A model generated the notes under the pieces. That model was given only the letters and a program-made list of their open reading frames with translations. It searched no databases and was not told the origin of the DNA. A stretch of DNA of 64,000 nucleotides from contig NZ_SGXM01000002.1 in the NCBI RefSeq assembly GCF_004217045.1, forward strand, positions 496,001 through 560,000, read 5' to 3'. The stretch's first letter is position 1. Every line of letters starts with the position of its first letter. Source of the DNA: Cupriavidus agavae. GTDB lineage: Bacteria > Pseudomonadota > Gammaproteobacteria > Burkholderiales > Burkholderiaceae. Both the position numbers and the translations under genes were made by a program. Shown here one piece after another: positions 49,651-58,588 of the stretch.

Positions 49651-51171
49651 ATGCTGGAGACAGCGCGGGCCTCACCGACAACCCGCCACGACGGACTGGG
49701 CATGTACAACTCCACTATCCACCGGCTGCTCAACGGCACCGCCGGCTTGCTGGCACTGGGCGTGTTCCTGATCGACGCCTTCACGCCGCTCGAATTCGCG
49801 ATCGCCGTGCTCTATGTGCTGGTGATCCTGCTGGTCGCGCTGACCGGCTCGATCGGCGCGGTGCGCCTGGCGGCCGCCATCTCGCTGCTGCTGACGGTGA
49901 CGGCCTTCGTGGTCTCGCCGAACACCGATCACGACCACGGCCAGCTGGCGCGCTGCGTGTTCGCCCTGCTGGCCATCGGCACCACCACGGTACTGGCGCT
50001 GCGCAACCTGGCCGCCATGGACCGCCGGCGCCGCGCCGAGGCCGCGCTGGCCCGCAGCGAGTCGTTCCTGGCCGAAGCCCAGCGGCTCAGCAAGACGGGC
50101 AGCGTGGCGATCCGCGTGCCAGCCGGCACGATGGTGTGGTCCGACGAATCGCACCGCATCCTCGGCTACCCGCGCGGCGGCGTGGTGCACTTCGGCCTGG
50201 TACTGACCCGCGTGCACCCGGACGACATGGCCGACGTGCAGCGCGCGCATGGCGCCATGCTCGACGGCGCGGCGCTGGTGGAGATCCAGCACCGGCTGCT
50301 GATGCCCGATGGCAGCCTGCGCTACGTGCACCTGGTGGCGCGCCGCAGCGTCTCCGACGGCGACAGCCATGAGTACGTGGGCGCGCTGATGGATATCACC
50401 GAAGCCACGCTGACCCAGCAGGCGCTGCACCGGACCATGGACGAACTGGCGCACGTGGCGCGCGTCACCACGCTCGGCCAGTTGGCGGCGTCGATCGCCC
50501 ACGAGGTGACCCAGCCGATCGCGGCCATCGTGACATGCGGGGAATCGGCGCAGCGCTGGCTCCAGCGTACGCCACCAGATATCGGCGAGGCCGGGGAGGC
50601 GGTGGAGCAGATCATCCGCGACGCCAGCCGCGCCAGCGACATCATCCGCCAGATCCGCGCGATGGCGCAGAAGGCCGAGCCCCGCTACATCGACATTGCC
50701 GTCGACGCGTTGCTGGCCGACACCGTGGAGCTGGTGCGCCGCGAAATGCAGGACCACCAGATCTCCGCCATCACAGACCTGCACGCCGCCTCGGCACGCA
50801 TCCACGGCGACTGGACCCAGCTCCAGCAGGTACTGGTCAACCTGATGATCAACGCGATCCAGGCGATGGCCGACGTGAATGGGCGCCGCCGCCTGACCGT
50901 GACCAGCCGCGTGCTGCCGGACAATACCGTGCTGCTGGTGGTCAGCGACACCGGGCCGGGCATCCCGGAGCAGGCGATGAAGCGGCTCTTCAACGCGTTC
51001 TACACGACCAAGCCCGAAGGCATGGGCATGGGGCTGTCGATCTGCCGCAACATCGTGGAATCGCACGGCGGCAGCATCGAGGCGGAATCTCCGCCCGAAG
51101 GCGGCGCCCGCATGGTCGTGCGCCTGCCGCTCAAGACCGCCAGCCTGCGCGCCGAGGAAGAAGCGGCCTGA
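49651..51171 (+). CDS. PAS-domain sensor histidine kinase (paralogue)
   Basis: A 506-residue membrane kinase: hydrophobic region about 30-118, one PAS domain (about 135-250), H284 in IAHEVTQPIAAI, then an ATPase domain (DTGPGIP, GMGLSICRNIV). It shares long near-identical blocks with the kinase at 35962-37809 (AEAQRLSKTGSV, HRLLMPDGS, EYVGALMDI, THE HEVTQPIAAIVTCG segment). No response regulator lies beside it, so it may signal through the FixJ-type or receiver protein of the other locus. The start could be ATG 49651 or 49702. Confidence 0.88.
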   Translation: MLETARASPTTRHDGLGMYNSTIHRLLNGTAGLLALGVFLIDAFTPLEFAIAVLYVLVILLVALTGSIGAVRLAAAISLLLTVTAFVVSPNTDHDHGQLARCVFALLAIGTTTVLALRNLAAMDRRRRAEAALARSESFLAEAQRLSKTGSVAIRVPAGTMVWSDESHRILGYPRGGVVHFGLVLTRVHPDDMADVQRAHGAMLDGAALVEIQHRLLMPDGSLRYVHLVARRSVSDGDSHEYVGALMDITEATLTQQALHRTMDELAHVARVTTLGQLAASIAHEVTQPIAAIVTCGESAQRWLQRTPPDIGEAGEAVEQIIRDASRASDIIRQIRAMAQKAEPRYIDIAVDALLADTVELVRREMQDHQISAITDLHAASARIHGDWTQLQQVLVNLMINAIQAMADVNGRRRLTVTSRVLPDNTVLLVVSDTGPGIPEQAMKRLFNAFYTTKPEGMGMGLSICRNIVESHGGSIEAESPPEGGARMVVRLPLKTASLRAEEEAA

Positions 51172-51215
51172 TCCTTTCCATCAGGCCGCCCGCCCCGTCA
51201 CACTGACCGGCAGGC

Positions 51216-51365
51216 TTACGCGCCCGCCCACACGGCCGTGGCGAATGCCATGCCGGCGCTGGCAGCACAGATGCAGAGCCAGGCCAGCAGCGGCCGGACA
51301 TCCGCGACACGGTTCAGGATGTCCGGCATCGCCGTCTCCACGGTAGCGGGGCGGGCGGCGATCAT
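51216..51365 (-). CDS. 49-aa membrane peptide coupled to a DGA gene
   Basis: A short gene encoding MIAARPATVETAMPDILNRV then ADVRPLLAWLCICAASAGM and AFATAVWAGA: one hydrophobic helix, C-terminal. Its ATG overlaps the TGA of the upstream DGA gene (ATGA at 51362-51365), so it is translationally coupled. It parallels the 33-aa peptide after the seven-repeat DGA gene, though the sequences differ. Not recognised. Confidence 0.65.
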   Translation of the reverse strand: MIAARPATVETAMPDILNRVADVRPLLAWLCICAASAGMAFATAVWAGA

Positions 51366-51619
51366 GCCGGCACGCCGCCCGGGGGCGCCGAGACACCGGT
51401 CAGGTCATGCCCGACCAGCACGAAATGCCCTTCGTCCGCCGGCGTCACCAGATAGCGCGCGCCATCGGTGAACGGATCGCGCGGACGATCGATGTTGTAG
51501 GTGGGGTGGCCATGCTGGTGGACGTGGGCCTCGGCGGCGTCCGCCATGCCCGATGCCAGCGCGCTGACCGCAGCCAGGCCGCATGCCACGACGACGGGAA
51601 CGATGTGTTTGGCGATCAT
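51362..51619 (-). CDS. small secreted DGA-motif protein
   Basis: An 85-residue exported protein: signal peptide (MIAKHIVPVVVACGLAAVSA, ending MADA), then HVHQHGHPTYNIDRPRDPFT with one DPFTDGAR motif and a GHDLTGVSAPPG tail matching the DRTGVSAEP segment of the protein at 25355-25819. The His-rich start (HVHQHGH) is a possible metal-binding feature. AAGGAG precedes ATG 51619. Its stop overlaps the 49-aa membrane peptide. Confidence 0.72.
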   Translation of the reverse strand: MIAKHIVPVVVACGLAAVSALASGMADAAEAHVHQHGHPTYNIDRPRDPFTDGARYLVTPADEGHFVLVGHDLTGVSAPPGGVPA

Positions 51620-51830
51620 GTTCGACTCCTTGGGTTGCCTGGAACGCGCAGGTTCACCAGCCGGTGTTCCCGCCCTGGGCCGTGTTGCAAGCCCGCCATT
51701 GCATGGTAGGCAGGCGTGGCGCGGAAAGCATCTGTACGCTGGGGTCGCGCGATAACCGCGTTGTTGCACTACCCTATCCTTTGGTCTGATCGTCGTCCGG
51801 GCGCCGTGCGATACCGAAATCGATCGCCCT

Positions 51831-51854
51831 CGCCGGAATGGCGACTTTCCGGCG
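51831..51854. promoter_or_regulatory. inverted repeat upstream of the molybdoenzyme gene
   Basis: CGCCGGAA (51831-51838) and TTCCGGCG (51847-51854) are perfect arms around 8 bp, 50 bp before the FdhF/YdeP-like start. A regulator site or an mRNA stem; no consensus recognised. Confidence 0.3.
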
Positions 51855-51906
51855 GGGACTACGCTGCGTCTGTCACGTTCACCAGAATCCGGCAGGAGCA
51901 ACCGTC

Positions 51907-54228
51907 ATGGCAATGAGGTCCAAACCCCGCATCGAACCCTATACCCACGCGGCGGCGGGTTGGGGGGCACTGAAATACGTCGCCATCAACCTGCTCAAGG
52001 AGCGCGTGGCGGGCCGCGACTACCGCATGCTGTTCAGGCAGAACCAGCCCGACGGCTTCGACTGCCCCGGCTGCGCCTGGCCCGACCGCGAGCACGCCTC
52101 GACCTTCGAGTTCTGCGAGAACGGCGTCAAGGCCGTGGCGGCGGAATCCACCAGCAAGCGCGTGACGCCCGAGTTCCTGGCGCAGAACACCGTGGCGTCG
52201 CTGATGGCGCAGACCGACTACGAGCTTGAACAGCACGGCCGCCTGACCGAGCCGGTGATATACGACGCGCTTTCCGACACCTACCGCCGGATCTCATGGC
52301 CCGACGCGTTCGCCACCATCGGCGCGCGCCTGCGTGCGCTGCGCGACCCCAACCAGGCCGCGTTCTACACCTCGGGACGCGCCAGCAACGAAGCCGCGTT
52401 CCTGTACCAGCTGTTCGCGCGCATGCTGGGTACCAACAACTTTCCCGACTGCTCGAACATGTGCCACGAGGCCACCAGCCGGGGCATGCCGCTGACCGTG
52501 GGTGTCGGCAAAGGCACTGTCACGCTGGAAGACTTCGAGCAGTGCGACACCATCCTGCTGTTCGGCCAGAACCCGGCCACCAATCATCCCCGCATGCTGG
52601 CCGAGCTGCGTGACTGCGCCCGGCGCGGCGCCACGCTGGTCTCGATCAACCCGCTGCGCGAGCGCGGCCTGGAGCGCTTCACAAGCCCGCAGAGCCCGCT
52701 CGAGATGCTGACCAACTCCAGCACCGAGATCTGCTCGGTGTTCGTGCGCCCGACATTGGGCGGCGACTTCGCGCTGATCCGCGGCGTGGCCAAGCACGTG
52801 CTGGAACTCGACGACGACGCCGTGGCCGCCGGCCAGCCCCGCGTACTCGACCTCGACTTCATTGCCACGCACACGCACGGCTTCGACGCCTTTGCCGCCG
52901 ACCTGCGCGCCGAGCCGTGGGACGTGATCGAGCGCGAGTCCGGCGTCCCGCGCGCCGAGATCGAGGGCCTGGCCGCGATCTATGCCCGCGGCCAGCGCGT
53001 GATCTGCACCTGGGGCATGGGCCTGACCCAGCACAAGCATTCGGTGCAGACCATCCAGTTGCTCTCGAACCTGATGATGATGCGCGGCAATATCGGCCGC
53101 CCCGGTGCCGGCCTGTGCCCGGTGCGCGGCCACTCGAACGTGCAGGGCAACCGCACGGTCGGTATCGAGGAGCAGCCCACGGCCGGCTTCCTCGACAAGC
53201 TGGGCGCCGCCTTCCGCTTCGATCCGCCGCGCGCCCACGGGCATGACGTGGTGGACACCATCGAGGCCATGCTGCGCGGCGACGTGAACGTGTTCGTGGC
53301 GCTGGGTGGCAACTTCGCGGCCGCCACGCCCGACACCCCGCGCACCTGGGAAGCCCTGCGCGCCTGCGACATGACCGTGCACATCGCCACCAAGCTCAAC
53401 CGCAGCCACCTCGTGCACGGCCGCACGGCGCTGATCCTGCCCACGCTGGGCCGCACCGAGATCGACCGCCAGGACGGCGTGCCGCAGGGCGTGACCGTCG
53501 AGGATTCAGTGTCGCAGGTGCATATCTCGTTCGGCATGAACGCGCCGGCCTCGCCGGAACTGATGTCGGAGACCGCCATCGTCGCCAACCTGGCCCATGC
53601 CGCGCTGGGCAGCGCCACGGTGGACTGGCGCTGGTATGCGGCCGACTATGCCCGCATCCGCGACAAGATCGCCGAGGTGGTGGACGGCTTCGAGGACTAC
53701 AACGCGCGTGTGGCGCATCCGGGCGGCTTCCACCTGCACGTGCCGGCGCGCGAGCGTGAATGGCACACGCCGTCGGGCAAGGCCGAGTTCCTGGTCAACC
53801 CGCTGGTTCCAGACACCCCGATTGCGCGCGCCCGCGCCCGTCACGGCGAACGCGTGATGGTGCTGATGACCACGCGCTCGCACGACCAGTACAACACCAC
53901 GATCTACGCGCTCGACGACCGCTATCGCGGCGTGTTTGGCCAGCGCCGCGTGGTCTTCATGCACGAGGCCGACATCCGGATGCTCGGCTTTGCCGACGGC
54001 GACTGGGTGGACATGAGCACGGTCTGGGACGACGACATCGAGCGGCGCGCCGATGGCTTCCGCATCGTGGCCTACGACATTCCGCGCGGCTGCATCGCCG
54101 CGTACTACCCCGAGACCAACCCGCTGGTGCCGCTCGACAGCGTGGGCGATCTCTGCAACACGCCGACGTCGAAATCGATTCCGGTGCTGCTCGAACGCGC
54201 CGCCATGCAACAGCCGCCCGACGCCTGA
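51907..54228 (+). CDS. FdhF/YdeP-type molybdopterin oxidoreductase
   Basis: A 773-residue molybdenum (bis-MGD) enzyme related to formate dehydrogenase H and to E. coli YdeP, which is linked to acid resistance. The N-terminal FDCPGCAWPD retains only a C-x2-C, so the 4Fe-4S cluster of FdhF is probably altered or absent, as in YdeP; other pieces are SNMCHEATSRGMP near the metal site, the MGD segments ILLFGQNPATNHPRM and HSDQ-like RSHDQYNTTIY. ATG 51907 has AGGAG upstream; the frame is open from 51838. Substrate unknown. Confidence 0.85.
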   Translation: MAMRSKPRIEPYTHAAAGWGALKYVAINLLKERVAGRDYRMLFRQNQPDGFDCPGCAWPDREHASTFEFCENGVKAVAAESTSKRVTPEFLAQNTVASLMAQTDYELEQHGRLTEPVIYDALSDTYRRISWPDAFATIGARLRALRDPNQAAFYTSGRASNEAAFLYQLFARMLGTNNFPDCSNMCHEATSRGMPLTVGVGKGTVTLEDFEQCDTILLFGQNPATNHPRMLAELRDCARRGATLVSINPLRERGLERFTSPQSPLEMLTNSSTEICSVFVRPTLGGDFALIRGVAKHVLELDDDAVAAGQPRVLDLDFIATHTHGFDAFAADLRAEPWDVIERESGVPRAEIEGLAAIYARGQRVICTWGMGLTQHKHSVQTIQLLSNLMMMRGNIGRPGAGLCPVRGHSNVQGNRTVGIEEQPTAGFLDKLGAAFRFDPPRAHGHDVVDTIEAMLRGDVNVFVALGGNFAAATPDTPRTWEALRACDMTVHIATKLNRSHLVHGRTALILPTLGRTEIDRQDGVPQGVTVEDSVSQVHISFGMNAPASPELMSETAIVANLAHAALGSATVDWRWYAADYARIRDKIAEVVDGFEDYNARVAHPGGFHLHVPAREREWHTPSGKAEFLVNPLVPDTPIARARARHGERVMVLMTTRSHDQYNTTIYALDDRYRGVFGQRRVVFMHEADIRMLGFADGDWVDMSTVWDDDIERRADGFRIVAYDIPRGCIAAYYPETNPLVPLDSVGDLCNTPTSKSIPVLLERAAMQQPPDA

Positions 54229-54368
54229 CACCTGACCCCTGCCGCCTGATACTCCCTGCGCGTGCCATCGGCGGTGCCGGCATTCCCGCCGGTACTGCCG
54301 ATATTCCCGGCATTCCTGCCGGTGTTGCGTTTTTGCGCAAGGTTGCCCTGGGCAATCATCCCCATTCC

Positions 54369-54392
54369 GGGCCGCTTCGCGCGGCCCTTTTT
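54369..54392 (+). terminator. Rho-independent terminator of the molybdoenzyme gene
   Basis: GGGCCGC (54369-54375) pairs with GCGGCCC (54381-54387) around TTCGC, followed by five T. Confidence 0.85.
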
Positions 54393-54440
54393 CATGCGGA
54401 AACGCTCCTCGCCTGCCGCCAGACGGCGCGCCCTCGCCAA

Positions 54441-54457
54441 GTGACGCGATGCGTCAC
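54441..54457. promoter_or_regulatory. perfect inverted repeat GTGACGC-GAT-GCGTCAC
   Basis: Seven-base arms with a three-base centre, 44 bp upstream of a -35-like TTGACA. A good candidate operator for the di-haem lipoprotein gene; the regulator is not identified. Confidence 0.5.
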
Positions 54458-54500
54458 CCGCGCCGCAATTTTTGTCACCCGGCGCGCCAGATAATGACAA

Positions 54501-54530
54501 TTGACATCTATAAATGGGGCTGCCGATAAT
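54501..54530 (+). promoter_or_regulatory. sigma-70-like promoter of the di-haem gene
   Basis: TTGACA (54501-54506) and GATAAT (54525-54530) are separated by 18 bp. It would give a leader of roughly 140 nt before the ATG at 54675. Confidence 0.6.
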
Positions 54531-54674
54531 CGCCGCGGCTTCAGGAATTACGCGATGGACAGGGAATGCAGGCCATCGGCGCAACACGCTCGCGTTGCAA
54601 CGCGTTGCAGCGGCGCCGAGACAACGATAAGCCGAACCCCACACGGTTCGAACAAGAACGAAGGGTCAATAACC

Positions 54675-56804
54675 ATGATGAAACGCCACGCGCAAGGTCG
54701 TGTGCCGGCGCTGATGCTGGCCGCCATGTTGATGGTCACCGCCTGCGGAGGCGGTGGCGACGGTGGGAGCAGCACCACGCCGCCGCCCGCCGCCACGCCC
54801 GCCGAGGCATGGTCGCCGCTCTACGCGGCCGGCACGCCGCTGATGGAGCAGATCCAGTACCGCGAGGCCGATGGCACGCTGGTCACGCTGATGGGTTCGC
54901 GCCCCACCGAGCGCCATGCGCGCGAGCGCGGCGAGGCATGGGATGCGCCCGACGCCGGCCCTGGCCGCTACCTGACGTTCCCGACCTTCTACTTCCAGAA
55001 CCGCACGTTCGGCATCGAGATCCGCGACGGCGTGCCCGCCGGCCGGCAGAAGATCGAGATGTACCTGCGCGTGAACCAGGGCATCTTCGACGGCACCACG
55101 TTCAGCCTGTTCCGCAACGTGCTGGACCCCAACGTGCGCGACTACGGCTGGGCCATGAACACCGGCTTCAACAACGCCAAGGAAGGCGGGCTGCCGATCT
55201 GCCGCGAAGGGCAGCCCAAGGAAGACTGCATGATCGTCTTCGACTCGAACTGGCGCACGGACCCGCACAGCCCGCTCAAGATCGGCGACCCGATCGAGCT
55301 GGCCCCCGCGCCGCGTCTCAAGCGCGACCCGGTGGTGGATGGCGGCGGCAGCCGCTACTACTCGTTCGAACAGCTCTACGTGGTTGGCGTAGGCATGCGC
55401 CCGTGGTACGGCATCGCGCCGAACCTGGATTCCGCCCCGCTGCCCGACGACACGCTGCTCGGCGGTACGGCCAGCATCTCGTACAACTACTCCGAGGAGC
55501 CGATGCGCGTGTTCCAGCAGATGTCGAACAACATCGGCATCGCCAACACGCAGCGCTTCGTCGAAGGCCGCCGCCTGTTCCACACCTCGTTCGCCGACGG
55601 CACGCACTCGGAGCACGACAAGGACAACCCGGTCTTCACGGCCCACATCGGCCAGCTGGGCGCGCGCTACAACCAGCCACGCTGCATCGAGTGCCACACC
55701 AACAACGGGCGCAGCAAGCCGCTGGCACTCGCCGCGAAGCTCGACACGATGTCGATCCTGACCGCCAACGCCGAGGGCGGCCCCGATGCCACCTACGGCA
55801 ACAACGTCCAGCAGCACGCCCAGTCCGCCACCGCGCCGGCCTACGACGTGACCGCCCAGTCGTTCGAGACCACGGTACGCACGTTGCCCGATGGCGAGAA
55901 GGTGGAACTGGTGAAACCCGTCTTCGCGTTCAAGGGCCCGGTTCCCGCGCGCTTCTCGGCACGCCAGGCGCCGCAGGTCATCGGCATGGGCCTGCTCGAA
56001 GCGCTGCCCGAATCCGCCATCCTGGCGCAGGCCGACCCGAACGACGCGAACGGCGACGGCATCAAGGGCGTGCCGAACCTGATCGTCGATCCTGAGACCG
56101 GCAAGACGCACGTGGGCCGCTTCGGCTGGAAGGCGTCGAAGGCCAGCATTCGCCAGCAGGTGGCCGACGCGCTGATCAAGGACATGGGCGTCACGTCGCC
56201 GATGTTCCCGAGCCCCGGCTGCCAGCGCGGTGCACCGGACTGCCGTGGTTCCACGGTGCCGACCTCGGTCACCGAGAACGAACTGGAGCGCATGACGCAC
56301 TACCTCTCGCTGATCGGCGTGCCGGCCCAGCGCAAGCTGCGCAGCGGCTTCCCGGACGGCGTGCGGGTCTCGCCCGAGCATGACGTGAACCCGGCCCAGA
56401 TTGCGCGCGGCAGCGATCTGTTCGCCCAGATCCGCTGCGTGGCCTGCCACACGCCGACCATGAAGACCGGCAACACGCACCCGTTTGCCGAGCTGCGCGA
56501 GCAGACCATCCACCCGTACAGCGACCTGCTGCTGCACGACATGGGGCCGGGCCTGGCCGACACGCTGGCCGAAAGCCGCGCCTATCCGCAGCAATGGCGT
56601 ACCGCGCCGCTATGGGGCATCGGCTCGCTGCGGTTCATCCAGGGAGACCGGTCCAGCGTGCGCCTGCTGCACGACGGCCGCGCCCGCACCTACACCGAAG
56701 CCGTGCTCTGGCACGGCGGCGAGGCCACGGACGCCCGCACGCGGTACGAAGCACTGCCCAAGGCAGACCGCGATGCGATCGGGGCGTTCCTGGATTCGCT
56801 GTAA
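54675..56804 (+). CDS. di-haem oxidoreductase lipoprotein (DHOR/DUF1111-like)
   Basis: A 709-residue periplasm-facing lipoprotein with lipobox VTAC (C24) and two haem c sites, RCIECHT (about residue 337) and CVACHTP (about residue 588). The fold family is the di-haem peroxidase-like 'thiol oxidoreductase' group. The downstream His/Met ligands are not assigned. It probably moves electrons to an unknown acceptor or reduces peroxide. ATG 54675 is the first of two adjacent ATGs after the leader. Confidence 0.85.
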   Translation: MMKRHAQGRVPALMLAAMLMVTACGGGGDGGSSTTPPPAATPAEAWSPLYAAGTPLMEQIQYREADGTLVTLMGSRPTERHARERGEAWDAPDAGPGRYLTFPTFYFQNRTFGIEIRDGVPAGRQKIEMYLRVNQGIFDGTTFSLFRNVLDPNVRDYGWAMNTGFNNAKEGGLPICREGQPKEDCMIVFDSNWRTDPHSPLKIGDPIELAPAPRLKRDPVVDGGGSRYYSFEQLYVVGVGMRPWYGIAPNLDSAPLPDDTLLGGTASISYNYSEEPMRVFQQMSNNIGIANTQRFVEGRRLFHTSFADGTHSEHDKDNPVFTAHIGQLGARYNQPRCIECHTNNGRSKPLALAAKLDTMSILTANAEGGPDATYGNNVQQHAQSATAPAYDVTAQSFETTVRTLPDGEKVELVKPVFAFKGPVPARFSARQAPQVIGMGLLEALPESAILAQADPNDANGDGIKGVPNLIVDPETGKTHVGRFGWKASKASIRQQVADALIKDMGVTSPMFPSPGCQRGAPDCRGSTVPTSVTENELERMTHYLSLIGVPAQRKLRSGFPDGVRVSPEHDVNPAQIARGSDLFAQIRCVACHTPTMKTGNTHPFAELREQTIHPYSDLLLHDMGPGLADTLAESRAYPQQWRTAPLWGIGSLRFIQGDRSSVRLLHDGRARTYTEAVLWHGGEATDARTRYEALPKADRDAIGAFLDSL

Positions 56805-56832
56805 GCGATAGCCGCCGGCCCTCACCCCCGGC

Positions 56833-56856
56833 CCCTCTCCCGCCTGCGGGAGAGGG
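56833..56856. repeat. GC-rich dispersed palindrome, copy 7
   Basis: CCCTCTCCCGC (56833-56843) and GCGGGAGAGGG (56846-56856) around CT, between two co-directional genes (di-haem protein and GH128 lipoprotein). Confidence 0.8.
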
Positions 56857-56904
56857 TGCCAGACAGCGGGAGAGCCGCCGGCACGCGCAACCGGAAGAAC
56901 GACC

Positions 56905-57861
56905 ATGCTCACCACCACTCGTTTCCTCGCCACCCTGTCCCTCACCTTCGCCCTCACCGCCTGCGGCGGCGGCGAGGGTGGTGCCGTCAATCCCGGCACC
57001 CCCGGTGGCAATCCCACCGCGCCCCATGGCGGCACGGGCGGCAGCACCAGCCCGGTCACCACGCCTCCGGTGGCCACGCCCGGCGTGACCAAGAGCGCCA
57101 AGCGCGGCATCGCCTACGATCTCGCCAGCAAGGCCGATTTCATCGCGTTGGCGCCGGGTGTGTCGTGGTGGTACAACTGGGCGTCGCGGCCCAGCGCGTC
57201 GGCGCCCGACGATGCGGCCACCACCTACGCGATGGACTTCATGCCAATGCTGTGGAACGACAACTTCGATTCCGCCGCCGTGGAGTCGTGGTTGCTCGCC
57301 CATCCCAAGGTCAAGTACGTGCTGCTGCTCAACGAGCCGAACCTGACCGACCAGGCCAACCTGACGCCCGCCGCCGCTGCCGCCGCCTGGCCGCGCTACG
57401 AGGCCATCGCCGCGCGCACTGGCGTGAAGCTCGTGGGCCCGACGATCACCTGGGGCACGATGCCCGGCTATGCCGACCCCGTGGTCTGGCTCGACGCGTT
57501 CTACACCGCCTATCGCGCGGCCAATGCCAACCGCGACCCGCGCATCGACTACCTTGCATTCCACTGGTACGACTACGGACTGGGCGGCCAGCTGGACCGG
57601 CTGGCCAAGTACGGCAAGCCGTTCTGGGTGACCGAATTCGCCAACTGGCACGGCGGCACCGACGGCGCGCAGATCGATACGGTGGAAAAGCAGAAGCGCC
57701 AGATGCAGGAGATGGTGGCAATCTGCGAGCAGCGCACCGATGTGTTCCGCTATGCGTGGTTCACGGGCCGCTGGCGCGACGATGTCCACTATACGAGCCT
57801 GCTGGCCGCCGATGGCGAACTGACCGAACTCGGCAAGTACTACCTGAACCTGCCGTTCTAG
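56905..57861 (+). CDS. GH128-like glycosyl hydrolase lipoprotein
   Basis: A 318-residue lipoprotein (lipobox LTAC, C20) with a Gly/Pro/Thr-rich linker to about residue 63 and a TIM-barrel of the glycosyl hydrolase catalytic core (Asl1-like/GH128) type. Family landmarks are SWWYNWASRP, YVLLLNEPN with E144, FHWYDYG and FWVTEFANW with E244; the two Glu are the expected acid/base and nucleophile. Fungal and bacterial relatives cut beta-1,3-glucan. Acting at the cell surface is inferred from the lipid anchor. Confidence 0.85.
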   Translation: MLTTTRFLATLSLTFALTACGGGEGGAVNPGTPGGNPTAPHGGTGGSTSPVTTPPVATPGVTKSAKRGIAYDLASKADFIALAPGVSWWYNWASRPSASAPDDAATTYAMDFMPMLWNDNFDSAAVESWLLAHPKVKYVLLLNEPNLTDQANLTPAAAAAAWPRYEAIAARTGVKLVGPTITWGTMPGYADPVVWLDAFYTAYRAANANRDPRIDYLAFHWYDYGLGGQLDRLAKYGKPFWVTEFANWHGGTDGAQIDTVEKQKRQMQEMVAICEQRTDVFRYAWFTGRWRDDVHYTSLLAADGELTELGKYYLNLPF

Positions 57862-57869
57862 AAAGCAGG

Positions 57870-57902
57870 AAGGCCCGCCGCGCGTTGCGCCCGGCGGGCC
57901 TT
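57870..57902. terminator. bidirectional terminator between convergent genes
   Basis: AAGGCCCGCCG (57870-57880) and CGGCGGGCCTT (57892-57902) form a perfect 11-bp stem with AT ends on both sides, between the GH128 stop and the hypothetical gene stop. Confidence 0.75.
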
Positions 57903-57916
57903 CTTGTCTTCTTGCC

Positions 57917-58534
57917 CTACAGTGCCGCAGGCTGCTTCACCGCCGGGGGCGGCGCCTTGCCGGCAGCGCTGGCCGGCGCGCTGGCGCCACCGCCGTTGTA
58001 GGCGAAGTAACGCGCCTTGGCGCCCTTGCCCCAGTACGCCACGGTGAACTGGCGACCTTCCCGGGCATGCAGCATCTCGATGCTGCCATTGTTCGCCAGC
58101 CATTCCGCATAGCCGTTCTCGGCATTCGCCTCAGTCTTGCGGCGCGCGTCGTAGCGTTTGTCGAGCTTGCCGCGCACGTCGTCGAACGCCGGGCGCTCGA
58201 ACGTCAGCGTCACCAGCGCCACGGTGTCCTGCGCATCGCAATTGACGATCACCCGCGCCAGCCCCGGCAGGTTGAAGCGCTCCAGGTTGCGGATCTCGAT
58301 GGCGTCGCCGCCGGCCCATGCCGCCTTGCCGGCCCTGACGTGGTTCGGGCCCTGGGTGATGCGGGCGCACCGCGTCTTGCCCAGTTCCAGGCCCAGCGGT
58401 GCGGCGATGTTGCCGGTTGCCTGCGCGGCCGATTCGGGCGCCGGTTGTGCGTTGGCGGCCGCTGCCGGCAGCGCGGCGGCGGCGGTGGCGGCGATGGCGA
58501 TGGCGGCAACAGCGAGGAGGGGGACTGCCTGCAT
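57917..58534 (-). CDS. hypothetical exported protein
   Basis: A 205-residue secreted protein: signal peptide (MQAVPLLAVAAIAIAATAAA...), then a single domain with LGKTRCARITQGPNHVRAGK and FERPAFDDVRGKLDKRYDAR, and an Ala/Pro-rich tail. Two cysteines may form a disulfide. Its function is unknown to me. Confidence 0.75.
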   Translation of the reverse strand: MQAVPLLAVAAIAIAATAAAALPAAAANAQPAPESAAQATGNIAAPLGLELGKTRCARITQGPNHVRAGKAAWAGGDAIEIRNLERFNLPGLARVIVNCDAQDTVALVTLTFERPAFDDVRGKLDKRYDARRKTEANAENGYAEWLANNGSIEMLHAREGRQFTVAYWGKGAKARYFAYNGGGASAPASAAGKAPPPAVKQPAAL

Positions 58535-58588
58535 GCGATGAATCTCCAGAGATATCCGGAGATTCTACGGCTTTCCCACCCGTGGACT

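Larger units (their letters stand above)
54229..54674. other. 446-bp intergenic region: terminator, inverted repeat, promoter
   Basis: No gene seen. It begins with imperfect GCCGGCATTCC-like repeats (about 54270-54326), then the terminator at 54369, the GTGACGC/GCGTCAC repeat at 54441, a sigma-70-like promoter at 54501 and a long leader with a tandem CGCGTTGCA[AG] repeat (54591-54610). Confidence 0.55.
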
